Shown here piece after piece: positions 1-9,353 of a stretch of 64,000 nt of DNA. This DNA is from Agromyces sp. Soil535 (lineage in GTDB: Bacteria; Actinomycetota; Actinomycetes; Actinomycetales; Microbacteriaceae). A program made the translations under genes and the position numbers. The stretch's first letter is position 1, and each line of letters begins with the position of its first letter. The DNA is taken from the NCBI RefSeq assembly GCF_001428255.1, contig NZ_LMRW01000028.1, forward strand, positions 62,001-126,000. The letters are read 5' to 3'. Below the pieces are notes generated by a model. That model saw nothing but the letters and a program-made list of their open reading frames with translations. It searched no databases and was not told the origin of the DNA.

Positions 1-1385
1 ACGAGTCGTCCATCACGGGCGAGAGCGTGCCCGTGGAGAAGCGCGCGGGCGACACCCTGCTGAGCGGTTCGGTGAACGGGCAGTCGGCGGTCGAGGTCGT
101 CGCGACGGCCACAGCGGCCGACAGCCAGTACCAGCAGATCGTCGCGCTCGTCGCGGAGGCCGCCGCGTCGAAGGCGCCCGTCGTACGGCTCGCCGATCGC
201 TACGCCGTGCCGTTCACGCTGTTCTCGCTCGCGCTGGCCGGGGTCGCATGGTGGTTGTCGGGCGACCCGGTGCGCTTCGCAGAGGTGCTCGTGCTCGCGA
301 CACCGTGTCCACTGCTCATCGCCGCGCCGGTGGCCTTCATCGGCGGCATGAGCCGGGCCGCCCGCAACGGCGTGATCGTGAAGGGCGGGGGAGTGCTCGA
401 GCAGCTCGCCGCCGCAAGGACCGCCGTGTTCGACAAGACCGGCACGCTCACGTACGGCGCCCCGACGCTCGTGGCGGTACGGCCGGGGAACGGGTTCGGC
501 GCCGACGAGCTGCTCGGCATCGTGGCGTCCGCCGAGCAGTACTCGTCGCACGTGCTCGCCACATCGATGATCGCCGCCGCCCGCGAGCGGCACCTTCCGC
601 TCGCCGAGGCCGAGTGGGCGCGGGAGACTGCCACGAACGGCGTGCAGGCGAAGGTCGACGGCCGCGAGGTCGTGGTCGGCAAGTTCGCCTTCGTCGCCGA
701 GCACGCCCCGGATGCCGCGCGCACGCCGATCGCGCCGGGCGAGCTCGCGGTGTACGTGGCGGTCGACGGCCGCTTCGCGGGCGCCCTGCTCGCGAGCGAC
801 CGGCTGCGCGACAACGCGAAGGCCACCCTCGCACGCCTCGACGAGCTCGGCGTTCACCGCACCATGATGCTCACGGGCGACGCGAAGGCCACCGCCGACC
901 ACATCGCGGCCGAGATCGGGATCACCCGGGTGCTGGCGGACTGCCTGCCAGCCGACAAGGTGCATGAGGTCGCCGCCGTGACCGAGCGACCGGTGATCAT
1001 GGTGGGCGACGGGGTGAACGACGCGCCGGTCCTCGCCGCCGCCGACGTGGGCATCGCGATGGGCGCGAAGGGCGCGACCGCCGCGAGCGAATCTGCCTCG
1101 GCCGTGATCCTCGTCGACGACATCTCGCGCACGGCGAAGGCCGTGGAGATCGGCCGCGACACCGTGCGCATCGCGCTGCAGAGCATCTGGCTGGGCATCA
1201 TCGTCAGCGTCGGGCTCATGCTCGTGGCCGCGTTCGGCGTGATCCCCGCGACGGTGGGAGCCCTGCTGCAGGAGGTCGTCGACCTCGTCACGATCCTCGC
1301 CGCACTCCGCGCGATCGGCGGGCGCCTCGACGCGAAGACGATGGCGCCGGCGCAGCGGGCCACCGGCCAGATCACAACTCGATAA
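1..1385 (+). CDS. Heavy-metal P1B-type ATPase, C-terminal part (gene starts before the window)
   Basis: The frame is already open at base 3 and begins inside the actuator domain with a TGES motif, so the true start lies upstream and the GTG at 27 is only internal. It is a membrane metal pump. The transmembrane metal site is a TPC motif near base 300. The phosphorylation loop DKTGT is near base 431, then TGD, then GDGVNDAP, and a final pair of membrane helices. Where most P1B pumps have an His-Pro pair in the nucleotide-binding domain, this one reads SSHV, so the proline is replaced. TPC pumps do not have one settled substrate and I do not assign one. It precedes the ROK regulator by 63 bp but is probably a separate transcription unit. 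Confidence 0.9.
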   Translation, partial: ESSITGESVPVEKRAGDTLLSGSVNGQSAVEVVATATAADSQYQQIVALVAEAAASKAPVVRLADRYAVPFTLFSLALAGVAWWLSGDPVRFAEVLVLATPCPLLIAAPVAFIGGMSRAARNGVIVKGGGVLEQLAAARTAVFDKTGTLTYGAPTLVAVRPGNGFGADELLGIVASAEQYSSHVLATSMIAAARERHLPLAEAEWARETATNGVQAKVDGREVVVGKFAFVAEHAPDAARTPIAPGELAVYVAVDGRFAGALLASDRLRDNAKATLARLDELGVHRTMMLTGDAKATADHIAAEIGITRVLADCLPADKVHEVAAVTERPVIMVGDGVNDAPVLAAADVGIAMGAKGATAASESASAVILVDDISRTAKAVEIGRDTVRIALQSIWLGIIVSVGLMLVAAFGVIPATVGALLQEVVDLVTILAALRAIGGRLDAKTMAPAQRATGQITTR

Positions 1386-1421
1386 CAGCGCGATGAAGTC
1401 GTCACCAACCTCTTGCGGGCG

Positions 1422-1448
1422 GTTTGTTCGTAAGCTTTACTAACAAAC
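1422..1448. promoter_or_regulatory. 27-bp imperfect palindrome, likely ROK-repressor operator
   Basis: The arms GTTTGTT and AACAAAC are perfect, and the inner GTAA and TTAC also pair, leaving two arm mismatches around the centre. It ends one base before the GTG start of the ROK regulator. This is a natural place for autoregulation. It also leaves no room for a ribosome binding site, which suggests a leaderless transcript or a start further downstream. Operator identity is inferred from position and symmetry. Confidence 0.6.
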
Positions 1449-2687
1449 GTGACGACCGAAGATCAGCGAGGCCCGGACATCGAGGCCGGCACCCCCACGC
1501 CGACAAGTGGCGACGTGCTCACGGTTCCGTTCGTCGACGCCCCCATCTTCACGCGGCCCCGCGCGCTCCGCCCCAGGGGCAAGGTCCTGCCTGAGCACGC
1601 CCGGAGCCACAACCGTGCCCTGGTCCTGCAGACCCTCTACACCTCGGGCGCGCAGAGCCGGGCGGATGTCGCCCGCGAGACCGGGCTCACCCGGGTCACG
1701 ATCTCCGACCTCGTCGCCGACCTGATCGCCGAGGGGCTCGTCGTCGAGCTCGGCCAGCGCGAGGACGCCCGGCCCGGCAAGCCCGCCACCCTCATCGACG
1801 TCGACCGCGCCGCGTTCCACATCGTCGGCATCGACCTCTCAGAGCACCAGCGCTTCGTCGGCGCCGTCGTCGACCTCGACGGCGGCATCGTCTCTCGCGC
1901 AGAGGTCGCCCACGACGGCGCGACCGGCGAGGCGGCCGTCGTGCTCGTCACCGACCTCGTGCGCCGGCTCCTCGCGAGCACGACGACCCCTGTGCTCGGC
2001 ATCGGCGTCGGCTCGCCCGGTGTCGTCGACCCGCTCGGCGTCGTGCGCTCGGCGCCGAACCTCGGCTGGACCGACGTGGCGCTGCAGGCCCGGCTGCAGG
2101 CCGAGTTCGCCCTGCCCGTGCACGTCGCCAACGACGCGAACGTCGCCGTGCTCGCCGAGCACGGCTCATCCCACCAGGACGACCTGCTGCTCGTGAAGAT
2201 CGGCCACGGTGTCGGCGCCGGGCTCATCATCGGCGGGCGCCCGGTCATCGGCGGCGGCTTCGCGGCGGGTGAGATCGGGCACGTCGTCGTCGGCACCGAC
2301 GGCGGTCCCCGCTGCGCGTGCGGCAAGTACGGATGCCTCGAGGCCTGGCTCGCCGTACCCCGGCTCACCGCGCAGCTCGACGCGCTCGACCCCGACGCGC
2401 CCGACGCGGCATCCGCCCGCGACGACATCCTGCGCGAGGCCGGGCGTCGGCTCGGCATCGTGCTCGCGCCCGTGGTCGGCGCGCTCAACCTGTCGGAGGT
2501 CGTGCTCAGCGGCCCCGCCGAACTGCTTGACGGCCCGCTCCACGCGGCGACCGTCGACACGCTCCGGATGCGGACGATGGCGGAACACAACCGTGATCTG
2601 AGGCTCCGGATGACCGAGCAGGCGGAGGACGTCGTCCTCCGTGGCGCGGCCGTCATGGTCCTCTCCGGACAACTCGGAGTCTCGTGA
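1449..2687 (+). CDS. ROK-family (NagC/XylR-type) transcriptional repressor
   Basis: The 412-residue protein has a winged helix-turn-helix at about residues 52-100, followed by a sugar-kinase-like ROK domain. The ROK zinc motif CxCxxxxC (CACGKYGC) is near residue 288. This is the NagC/Mlc/XylR architecture, in which sugar or sugar phosphate releases the protein from DNA. It leads the amino-sugar transport operon with a 67-bp gap, so it is the probable local repressor. The GTG start directly abuts the palindrome at 1422-1448 and has no Shine-Dalgarno sequence. Translation may be leaderless, or start later, since the HTH only begins about 50 residues in. Confidence 0.88.
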   Translation: MTTEDQRGPDIEAGTPTPTSGDVLTVPFVDAPIFTRPRALRPRGKVLPEHARSHNRALVLQTLYTSGAQSRADVARETGLTRVTISDLVADLIAEGLVVELGQREDARPGKPATLIDVDRAAFHIVGIDLSEHQRFVGAVVDLDGGIVSRAEVAHDGATGEAAVVLVTDLVRRLLASTTTPVLGIGVGSPGVVDPLGVVRSAPNLGWTDVALQARLQAEFALPVHVANDANVAVLAEHGSSHQDDLLLVKIGHGVGAGLIIGGRPVIGGGFAAGEIGHVVVGTDGGPRCACGKYGCLEAWLAVPRLTAQLDALDPDAPDAASARDDILREAGRRLGIVLAPVVGALNLSEVVLSGPAELLDGPLHAATVDTLRMRTMAEHNRDLRLRMTEQAEDVVLRGAAVMVLSGQLGVS

Positions 2688-2754
2688 GGGACTCCGCGCA
2701 CCAAGGGCACAGCGAACCCCCGCTGTTTCCCTCACTCCATGAAAGGAAACGACA

Positions 2755-4020
2755 ATGAGGAAACTCGGCATCGTGGCGCTCGGCGCCGCTGCTGCGCTCA
2801 CCCTCGCCGGTTGTGCCTCCGGAGGAGGCACCGGCGCCTCGGAGGAGGGCGCCGAGATCCGCGTGTGGCTCGTCGGCACCGACACGCCCGACGAGGCCCG
2901 CCAGTACCTGGTGGACACCTTCGAGGAGGAGCACCCCGGCTCGACCCTCGTGATCGAGGAGCAGTCGTGGGACGGCCTCGTCGACCGGCTCACCACAAGC
3001 CTCTCCGGCTCGGACAGCCCCGACGTCGTCGAGGTCGGCAACACGCAGGCCTCGGCGTTCACCTCGGCCGGCGCGTTCCTCGACCTGACCGACAAGTACG
3101 AGGAGCTCGGCGGCGATGACCTGCTCCCCGGCTTCGTGGAGGCGGGCTCGTTCGACGGCAAGTTCTACGCGGCGCCGCTCTACTCGGGCGCACGCCTGGT
3201 GTTCTACAAGAAGGACGCCCTCGCGGCGGCCGGCCTGTCGGTTCCGACGACACTCGACGAGTACATCGCCAACGGCGAGGCGCTCGCGGCGGCGAACCCC
3301 GGCAAGTCGGGCATCTGGTGGCCCGGCCAGGACTGGTACAACGCTCTTCCCTACATCTGGGAGAACGGCGGCGAGATCGCCGTGCCCGATGGCGACACGT
3401 GGGACGCCCAGCTCTCGAGCGAGGAGTCGATCGCCGGACTCGAGCAGGTGCAGCAGGTCATGACGAACGCCTCGCGCGCGCCGAAGGACGGCAACGAGAC
3501 CAGCCCCGAGGTCGGCTTCTGCGACGGCACCACGCTGCAGCTGTCGGCTCCGAGCTGGGTCAAGTGGTCCATCCTCGCCCCGGCCGACGCCGAGGCGCCC
3601 GGCTGTCCCGACCAGGAGGAGAACCTCGGCGTCTACGCCCTCCCGGGCATCGATGGCGGCGCGGCACAGGTGTTCGCCGGCGGCTCGAACATCGGCGTGT
3701 CGGCGAAGTCGGCCCACCCCGACCTCGCTGTGGATGCGCTGAAGATCATCCTGTCCGACGAGTTCCAGACGATCTACGGTGAGAACGGCCTCGTTCCCGC
3801 CAAGCTCTCGCTCGCCGACACCCTCGGCACCGACGAGGTCGCCCAGGCGATCGCCGCGGCCGCGGGCAACGCCAAGCTCACGCCGGCTTCGCCGAACTGG
3901 GCCGACGTCGAGGCTGCGGGCATCCTGCAGGACCTCTTCGTCAACATCGCACAGGGCGGCGACGTCACGGCGCTGGCCGAGGCGGCCGACGAGGAGATCG
4001 AGGCCATCCTCAACAGCTAG
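2755..4020 (+). CDS. ABC sugar transporter, substrate-binding lipoprotein
   Basis: The 421-residue protein starts with a lipoprotein signal peptide whose lipobox is LAGC, so it would be anchored outside the membrane. The rest is a family 1 extracellular solute-binding protein of the MalE/UgpB type. AAAGGA lies just upstream of the ATG. It is followed by two permease genes but no ATPase gene, as is usual for actinobacterial sugar importers that share an MsiK-type ATPase. The flanking hexosaminidase, ROK kinase and NagB suggest GlcNAc, chitobiose or a muropeptide sugar as ligand; this is inferred from context. Confidence 0.9.
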   Translation: MRKLGIVALGAAAALTLAGCASGGGTGASEEGAEIRVWLVGTDTPDEARQYLVDTFEEEHPGSTLVIEEQSWDGLVDRLTTSLSGSDSPDVVEVGNTQASAFTSAGAFLDLTDKYEELGGDDLLPGFVEAGSFDGKFYAAPLYSGARLVFYKKDALAAAGLSVPTTLDEYIANGEALAAANPGKSGIWWPGQDWYNALPYIWENGGEIAVPDGDTWDAQLSSEESIAGLEQVQQVMTNASRAPKDGNETSPEVGFCDGTTLQLSAPSWVKWSILAPADAEAPGCPDQEENLGVYALPGIDGGAAQVFAGGSNIGVSAKSAHPDLAVDALKIILSDEFQTIYGENGLVPAKLSLADTLGTDEVAQAIAAAAGNAKLTPASPNWADVEAAGILQDLFVNIAQGGDVTALAEAADEEIEAILNS

Positions 4021-4038
4021 CCGGATCCGTCCGGCTGC

Positions 4039-4120
4039 GCGGTGCGGCGGCATCCCCCATCCCGCCGCCGCACCGCACCCCCAAGGTCGGACGGGCGACG
4101 ACCACACACGTCGCCCGTCC
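4039..4120 (+). terminator. Two consecutive strong stem-loops between binding-protein and permease genes
   Basis: The first hairpin has a perfect 13-bp stem (4039-4051 with 4064-4076) and a 12-base loop. The second has a perfect 12-bp stem (4089-4100 with 4109-4120) and an 8-base loop. Neither has a T-run. Hairpins here are common in ABC operons, where they stabilise the binding-protein message or partly terminate it so that more binding protein than permease is made. Confidence 0.65.
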
Positions 4121-4181
4121 GGACCGGGAGGCGGGCCGACAGCCCGGCTCCTGAACCCCTCGACTTCCCAGGAGCACCACC

Positions 4182-5171
4182 ATGACCACGGTCGACAGCG
4201 GCCTCGATCCGGCGCCGAGCGCCTTCGAGGGCGAACGCCTGATGGCGCCTCAACCGAAGCCCGCCGGCAGGTCCCGGCGACTCGGGGGCGGCTTCACCCC
4301 CTACACCCTGCTCACCCCGGCGATCATCGTGCTGGCCCTCATCACCGGCTGGCCGCTCGTCCAGCTCATCATCACGTCGTTCCAGGAGTTCGGTCGGGCG
4401 CAGGTCTTCGGCGCACCGCCGGCCTGGGTGTGGTTCGAGAACTACGCGAACGTGCTGACCGACCCGGTGTTCTACGGCGTGCTCGGGCGCACGCTCGTCT
4501 TCTCGGCCGCATGCGTGGTGATCACGATGCTCGCGGGGACGCTCATCGCGCTCATGATGATGCGACTCCCGAAGGGGTTCCGCCTCCTGATCTCAGTGGG
4601 CATGCTCCTCGCCTGGGCCATGCCCGCGCTCACCGCCACGGTGGTGTGGGGCTGGATGTTCGACACCGCGTACGGCGTCGTCAACTACGTCCTGGTCAAC
4701 TGGTTCGGGATGGAGGAGTACTTCCAGCACTCCTGGCTCATCGACCCGCTGAGCTTCTTCCTGGTGGCCGGCATCATCATCGTCTGGGGCGCCGTGCCGT
4801 TCGCGGCCTTCACGCTGTACGCCGGCCTCACCCAGGTGCCCGACGAGGTGCTCGAGGCCGCGCAGCTCGACGGGGCCGGCGGGTTCAAGCGGTTCCGGCT
4901 GATCATCTTCCCGTACCTGAAGCCGATCTTCCTCATCGTCACGATCCTCCAGATCATCTGGGATCTCCGCGTGTTCACGCAGATCTTCGCGCTGCAGGAC
5001 ATCGGCGGCATCCGGGCCCTCACCAACACGCTCGGCGTGTACATCTACCAGACCTCGATCGCCGGCGGCGACTTCGGCCAGGGCGGCGCGATCGCCGTGA
5101 TCACGGCGATCCTGCTCATGTCGATCTCGATCTACTACGTCCGCCAGGTCACCAAGGAGGAGGAGCTGTGA
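4182..5171 (+). CDS. ABC sugar transporter permease (MalF/UgpA type)
   Basis: The 329-residue protein has six predicted membrane helices after a basic cytoplasmic tail of about 30 residues. The EAA loop, which docks the ATPase, reads EVLEAAQLDGAGG, close to the MalF-type consensus. CAGGAG stands ahead of the ATG. Its stop codon overlaps the GTG of the next permease by four bases, showing translational coupling. It should form the inner-membrane channel with that partner and serve the lipoprotein upstream. Confidence 0.9.
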   Translation: MTTVDSGLDPAPSAFEGERLMAPQPKPAGRSRRLGGGFTPYTLLTPAIIVLALITGWPLVQLIITSFQEFGRAQVFGAPPAWVWFENYANVLTDPVFYGVLGRTLVFSAACVVITMLAGTLIALMMMRLPKGFRLLISVGMLLAWAMPALTATVVWGWMFDTAYGVVNYVLVNWFGMEEYFQHSWLIDPLSFFLVAGIIIVWGAVPFAAFTLYAGLTQVPDEVLEAAQLDGAGGFKRFRLIIFPYLKPIFLIVTILQIIWDLRVFTQIFALQDIGGIRALTNTLGVYIYQTSIAGGDFGQGGAIAVITAILLMSISIYYVRQVTKEEEL

Positions 5172-6094
5172 GCGCCACCGTCGCACCCGGCCAACAGGTC
5201 GGCGGCCTCGTCGCAGCAGTGGCGCCGTCGCGAAGCGCCCGCCGTACCGGCGGCGGCCGACGCCGCCTCACGACGTGGGTGCTGAGCGCCGTCTCGATCG
5301 TGCTCTTCCTGTTCTTCGTGTTCCCCGTCTACTGGATGGTGAACACGTCGTTCCAGCCGAACAACGAGATCCGCGGCTCCGACGTCAATTTCTGGCCCGA
5401 GAACTTCACGCTGCGCAACTACGAGACGGTGCTGTTCGACCCTGGTCGCACGCCGTTCCTGCCCGCGGCCGGCAACTCGCTCGTGATCACGATCCTCACG
5501 GTGATCATCGCGCTCGCGTTCGCCTTCCTCGCGGCGGTCGCAGTCACCCGGTTCCGGTTCAAGACCCGGCGCACCTTCATCATCGCGATCCTGGTCATCC
5601 AGATGATCCCGGGTGAGGCGATGATCGTCTCGGTCTTCCGGGTGATCGACGGCTGGCACCTGCTGAACACGATCATCGGCCTCACCATCGTGTACATCGC
5701 CACCGTGCTGCCGTTCACGATCTGGACGCTTCGCGGCTTCGTCAACGGCGTGCCGGCCGAGCTCGAGGAGGCCGCCATGATCGACGGATGCTCCAGGGCG
5801 GGCGCCTTCTGGCGGGTCACGTTCCCGCTCCTGGCCCCCGGCCTCATCGCCACGGGCGTGTTCGGGTTCATCCAGGCGTGGAACGAGTTCATCATGGCGC
5901 TCGTGCTGAATGCCCGCCCCGAGTCGATGACCCTGCCGGTGTGGCTTCGCACCTTCCTCGTGGCCACCGGCACCACGAACTGGGCGGCGATCATGGCGGG
6001 CTCGACCCTCATGGCGATCCCGGTCATCATCTTCTTCCTCGTGGTGCAGGGCCGCATGACGAGCGGGCTCGTGAGCGGGGCCGTCAAGGGATGA
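5168..6094 (+). CDS. ABC sugar transporter permease (MalG/UgpE type)
   Basis: The 308-residue protein starts at a GTG inside the GTGA overlap with the previous permease, preceded by AGGAGG. It has six predicted helices and the EAA loop ELEEAAMIDGCS near residue 200. It is the second channel half. The long in-frame extension upstream is out of phase with the real permease gene and is discarded. Its stop overlaps the next ATG, so the operon continues without a break. Confidence 0.9.
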   Translation: MSATVAPGQQVGGLVAAVAPSRSARRTGGGRRRLTTWVLSAVSIVLFLFFVFPVYWMVNTSFQPNNEIRGSDVNFWPENFTLRNYETVLFDPGRTPFLPAAGNSLVITILTVIIALAFAFLAAVAVTRFRFKTRRTFIIAILVIQMIPGEAMIVSVFRVIDGWHLLNTIIGLTIVYIATVLPFTIWTLRGFVNGVPAELEEAAMIDGCSRAGAFWRVTFPLLAPGLIATGVFGFIQAWNEFIMALVLNARPESMTLPVWLRTFLVATGTTNWAAIMAGSTLMAIPVIIFFLVVQGRMTSGLVSGAVKG

Positions 6095-7626
6095 CCGCGC
6101 TCCACGAGACCGGTGCGGGAACCCACCTGCGCCGGGACATCCTCACGACACTGCTCCCGGGCTTCGACGGCACCGAGGCGCCCGACTGGGTGCTGCGCCT
6201 GCTCGCGGAGGGACTCGGCGGCGTGTGCCTGTTCGGGCAGAACGTGGCCGACGCCGGGCAGCTGCGTGCGCTCAACGCCGCCCTGCGCACCGCGAACCCG
6301 CTCGCGGTCGTCGCGATCGACGAGGAGGGCGGCGACGTCACGCGCCTCTTCTACGACCGCGGCGCACCATACCCGGGCAACGCGGTGCTCGGCCGCATCG
6401 ACGACACAGAGCTCACCGAGCGGGTGGCCCGCGCGGTCGGCGAGGCCCTCGTCGCGACGGGCTGCACGGTCGCCTTCGCACCCGACGCCGACGTGAACTC
6501 CGACGCCGACAACCCGGTGATCGGTGTACGGAGCTTCGGCGCCGATCCCGAGCTCGCGGCGCGCCACGTGGCCGCGTGGGTGCGCGGCATCCAGTCCACC
6601 GGGGTCGCGGCGAGCGCCAAGCACTTCCCGGGCCACGGCGACACGTCCTCCGACTCGCATCTCGCGCTCCCGGTCGTCGACGTGCCGCTCGAGACGCTTC
6701 GCGACCGCGAGCTCGTGCCCTTCCGTGCCGCCATCGCGGCGGGCACGCGCACCATCATGACCTCGCATATCCTCCTGCCCCGCCTCGACGCGGAGCAGCC
6801 CGCCACCCTCTCCCCGCGCATCGTGCACGGCCTGCTCCGCGGGGAGCTGGGGTTCGAGGGCGTCATCGTCACCGACGCCCTCGACATGCAGGGGGCGAGC
6901 GGCGTGCACGGCATCCCCGAGGCGGCCGTGCGCGCCCTCGCCGCCGGCTGCGACCTGCTGTGCATCGGCAGCGACAACACCGACGCCCAGCTCGGCGAGA
7001 TCGCGGCGGGAATCGAGGACGCGATCCGGTCGGGTCGGCTCCCCGCCGAGCGGGTGCGCGAGGCTGCCGCCCGCGTGCGCGAACTCGGCGCGTCGGCGCC
7101 GACGGTTCCGGCGACGGACGTCGGCGCGGCAATCGAGCCCAGGCACTCGCCCGAAGAGCTCGCGCGCTTCGCCGCCGCGTTCGACGTGACGGATGCCGCA
7201 CGCTCGCGCCTCGTGGCATCCGCTCGCATCGGCACCGTCGTGCGCGTCGACACGGTCGCGAACATCGCGATCGGCGTCGCGCCGTGGGGGCCGTTCGCGG
7301 CTGCGGCCGCCTCGGGGGAGCCGACGTGGCTCGACGACGCGCTCCTCGTCGTCCTCGCGGCCGACACCCCGCTCGCCGCCCCCGCGTCGCTGCCCGGCCC
7401 GGTGCTCGTGGTCGGCAAGGACCTGCACCGGCATCCGTTCGCGGTCGCCGCGATCGACGCCCTTCGCGCCGAGCGCGACGACGTCGTGACGGTGGACATG
7501 GGCTGGCCGTCCGACGACCGCGCCGTGGCCGACATCGCCACGTTCGGCGCCTCCCGGCTCGTCGGCGAGGCGCTCGGCGCGTTCGTCGCGGCGTCGCTCG
7601 CGCGCGTGCAGGTGGAGACGCCGTGA
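6091..7626 (+). CDS. Glycoside hydrolase family 3 beta-N-acetylhexosaminidase (NagZ-like)
   Basis: The 511-residue protein has the GH3 barrel. The signature KHFPGHGDT is near residue 176, and the following Asp-Ser-His around residue 187 matches the His/Asp acid-base dyad of NagZ-type enzymes. The nucleophile aspartate lies in VTDALDMQ near residue 261. A further domain of about 180 residues follows the barrel. There is no signal peptide, so it probably works in the cytoplasm, releasing GlcNAc from imported disaccharides or muropeptides. It overlaps the genes on both sides by four bases. Confidence 0.9.
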   Translation: MTALHETGAGTHLRRDILTTLLPGFDGTEAPDWVLRLLAEGLGGVCLFGQNVADAGQLRALNAALRTANPLAVVAIDEEGGDVTRLFYDRGAPYPGNAVLGRIDDTELTERVARAVGEALVATGCTVAFAPDADVNSDADNPVIGVRSFGADPELAARHVAAWVRGIQSTGVAASAKHFPGHGDTSSDSHLALPVVDVPLETLRDRELVPFRAAIAAGTRTIMTSHILLPRLDAEQPATLSPRIVHGLLRGELGFEGVIVTDALDMQGASGVHGIPEAAVRALAAGCDLLCIGSDNTDAQLGEIAAGIEDAIRSGRLPAERVREAAARVRELGASAPTVPATDVGAAIEPRHSPEELARFAAAFDVTDAARSRLVASARIGTVVRVDTVANIAIGVAPWGPFAAAAASGEPTWLDDALLVVLAADTPLAAPASLPGPVLVVGKDLHRHPFAVAAIDALRAERDDVVTVDMGWPSDDRAVADIATFGASRLVGEALGAFVAASLARVQVETP

Positions 7627-8549
7627 GACTCGGCATCGACATCGGCGGGACCAAGACGGCCGCGGTCGCGATCGGCGCCGACGGCGAGCTCAGCGACCAG
7701 GTGCGCATGCCCACGGGATTCGGCGCGGAGGAGGTCGTCGCGACTGCCCTTCGCGCGGTCGAGCGCATGACGGAACTGGCCGGGGTCGACGCGGCGGAGT
7801 TCTCGTCGATCGGCATCGGGATCCCCGGCGCGGTCGACAGCGAGACCGGGCGTGTCGCGCACGCGGTGAATCTCGGGCTCGAGGGACTCGACCTCGGTCC
7901 GCGCCTGTCCGATCGCCTCGGCGTCGAGGTGCGCATCGAGAACGACGTGAAGGCGGCGGCGGTCGGCGCGCACCATCTCCTCGGCGTGGCCGACGGCATC
8001 CGCGCCCACTCGATGGCCTACCTCAACCTCGGCACGGGGCTCGCGGCCGGCATCGTGCTCGACGGCCGGCTGCTGCGCGGCGGGCACGGCATCGCGGGTG
8101 AGATCGGGCACATCCCGGTCGATCCGGCTGGTGCGGCGTGCGGCTGCGGCCAGCGCGGATGCCTCGAGACGCTCGCCTCCGGCCTGGCGATCGCACGCAT
8201 GTGGCCGACCGACGCGCGGCTGCCCGCGCGGGACCTCTTCGACGCGGCCGACGCCGGCGACCCGCGCGCGATCGCGGTGCGGGAGCAGTTCCTCATCGGA
8301 GTGGCGGCGGGCGTGCGCCTGCTCGTGCTCACGATCGACGTCGACGACGTGGTGATCGGCGGCGGGCTCTCCGCGCTCGGCCGGCCGTTGCTCGACGGAA
8401 CGCGCCGTATCCTGAACGGGTGGGCCGCGGAGTCGGCCTTCCTCTCATCCCTCGACCTCGCGTCCCGCGTGCAGGTCATCCCGCACGGATTCCCGGCGGC
8501 CGCCGTCGGCGCCGCCCTCGTAGGAGAACACCAATGGCAGAAGTCGTGA
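7623..8549 (+). CDS. ROK-family sugar kinase, probably N-acetylglucosamine kinase
   Basis: The 308-residue protein begins with the ATP-binding motif DIGGTKT and carries the ROK zinc site CGCGQRGC near residue 175. It has no DNA-binding domain, which separates it from the regulator at 1449. In this operon it most likely phosphorylates the monosaccharide released by the GH3 enzyme. Glucose or GlcNAc cannot be told apart from sequence alone; context favours GlcNAc. The GTG start overlaps the previous stop. Confidence 0.85.
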   Translation: MRLGIDIGGTKTAAVAIGADGELSDQVRMPTGFGAEEVVATALRAVERMTELAGVDAAEFSSIGIGIPGAVDSETGRVAHAVNLGLEGLDLGPRLSDRLGVEVRIENDVKAAAVGAHHLLGVADGIRAHSMAYLNLGTGLAAGIVLDGRLLRGGHGIAGEIGHIPVDPAGAACGCGQRGCLETLASGLAIARMWPTDARLPARDLFDAADAGDPRAIAVREQFLIGVAAGVRLLVLTIDVDDVVIGGGLSALGRPLLDGTRRILNGWAAESAFLSSLDLASRVQVIPHGFPAAAVGAALVGEHQWQKS

Positions 8550-9319
8550 TCGTCGCCGACGAGGATGCCGCCGGTGCCCTCGTGGCCGATGCGATCGTGT
8601 CGCTCATCCGTTCGAAGCCCGACGCCGTGCTCGGCCTCGCGACCGGTTCGACGCCGCTCGCGAGCTACCGCGCCCTCGCACACCGCATCGCGGCCGAGGC
8701 GATCGACGTGCGCGGCGTGCGCGGCTTCGCACTCGACGAGTACGTGGGCCTGCCGCCCGGGCACCCTGAGAGCTATCGCGCCGTGATCACCCGCGAGGTC
8801 GTCGAGCCCCTCGGCCTCACGCCAGAGCTCGTGCGCGTGCCGAACGGCGACCCGGCGACCATTCGCACGGCCGGTGCCGACTACGAGGCCGCGATCGACG
8901 CCGCGGGCGGCGTCGACCTGCAGATCCTCGGCATCGGCCGCACGGGTCACATCGGCTTCAACGAGCCGGGCTCCTCGCTCGCGTCGCTCACGCGCGTGAA
9001 GACGCTGACCGAGCAGACCCGCCTCGACAACGCGCGCTTCTTCGATTCGCCCGACGAGGTGCCGATGCACTGCATCACCCAGGGAATCGGCACGATCCTG
9101 CGCGCTCGGCACCTGGTGCTGCTCGCGTTCGGCTCGGCCAAGGCGCGGGCGGTCGCCGCGGCCGTGGAGGGGGCGGTCTCGGCGAGCCAGCCGGGCTCGG
9201 CGATCCAGCTGCATCCGCACGCCACGGTGATCGTCGACGAGGCCGCAGCCTCCGAGCTCGAGAACCTCGCCTACTACCGGTACGCCTGGGCGAACAAGCC
9301 CGACTGGCAGCGGACCTGA
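8534..9319 (+). CDS. nagB: Glucosamine-6-phosphate deaminase
   Basis: The 261-residue protein is the usual NagB length. It shows the substrate loop ATGSTP, the catalytic LDEYVGLP near residue 67, and GHIGFNEPGSS, which carries the active-site His and Glu. It converts glucosamine-6-P to fructose-6-P and ammonia in the cytoplasm. It overlaps the kinase by 16 bases, with GGAGA as ribosome site. The deacetylase step it depends on is not in this operon but at 18116-19273 on the other strand. Confidence 0.95.
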   Translation: MAEVVIVADEDAAGALVADAIVSLIRSKPDAVLGLATGSTPLASYRALAHRIAAEAIDVRGVRGFALDEYVGLPPGHPESYRAVITREVVEPLGLTPELVRVPNGDPATIRTAGADYEAAIDAAGGVDLQILGIGRTGHIGFNEPGSSLASLTRVKTLTEQTRLDNARFFDSPDEVPMHCITQGIGTILRARHLVLLAFGSAKARAVAAAVEGAVSASQPGSAIQLHPHATVIVDEAAASELENLAYYRYAWANKPDWQRT

Positions 9320-9353
9320 TCCCGCTTCGGCGTCGCCTGTTCCGCCCGGCCGA

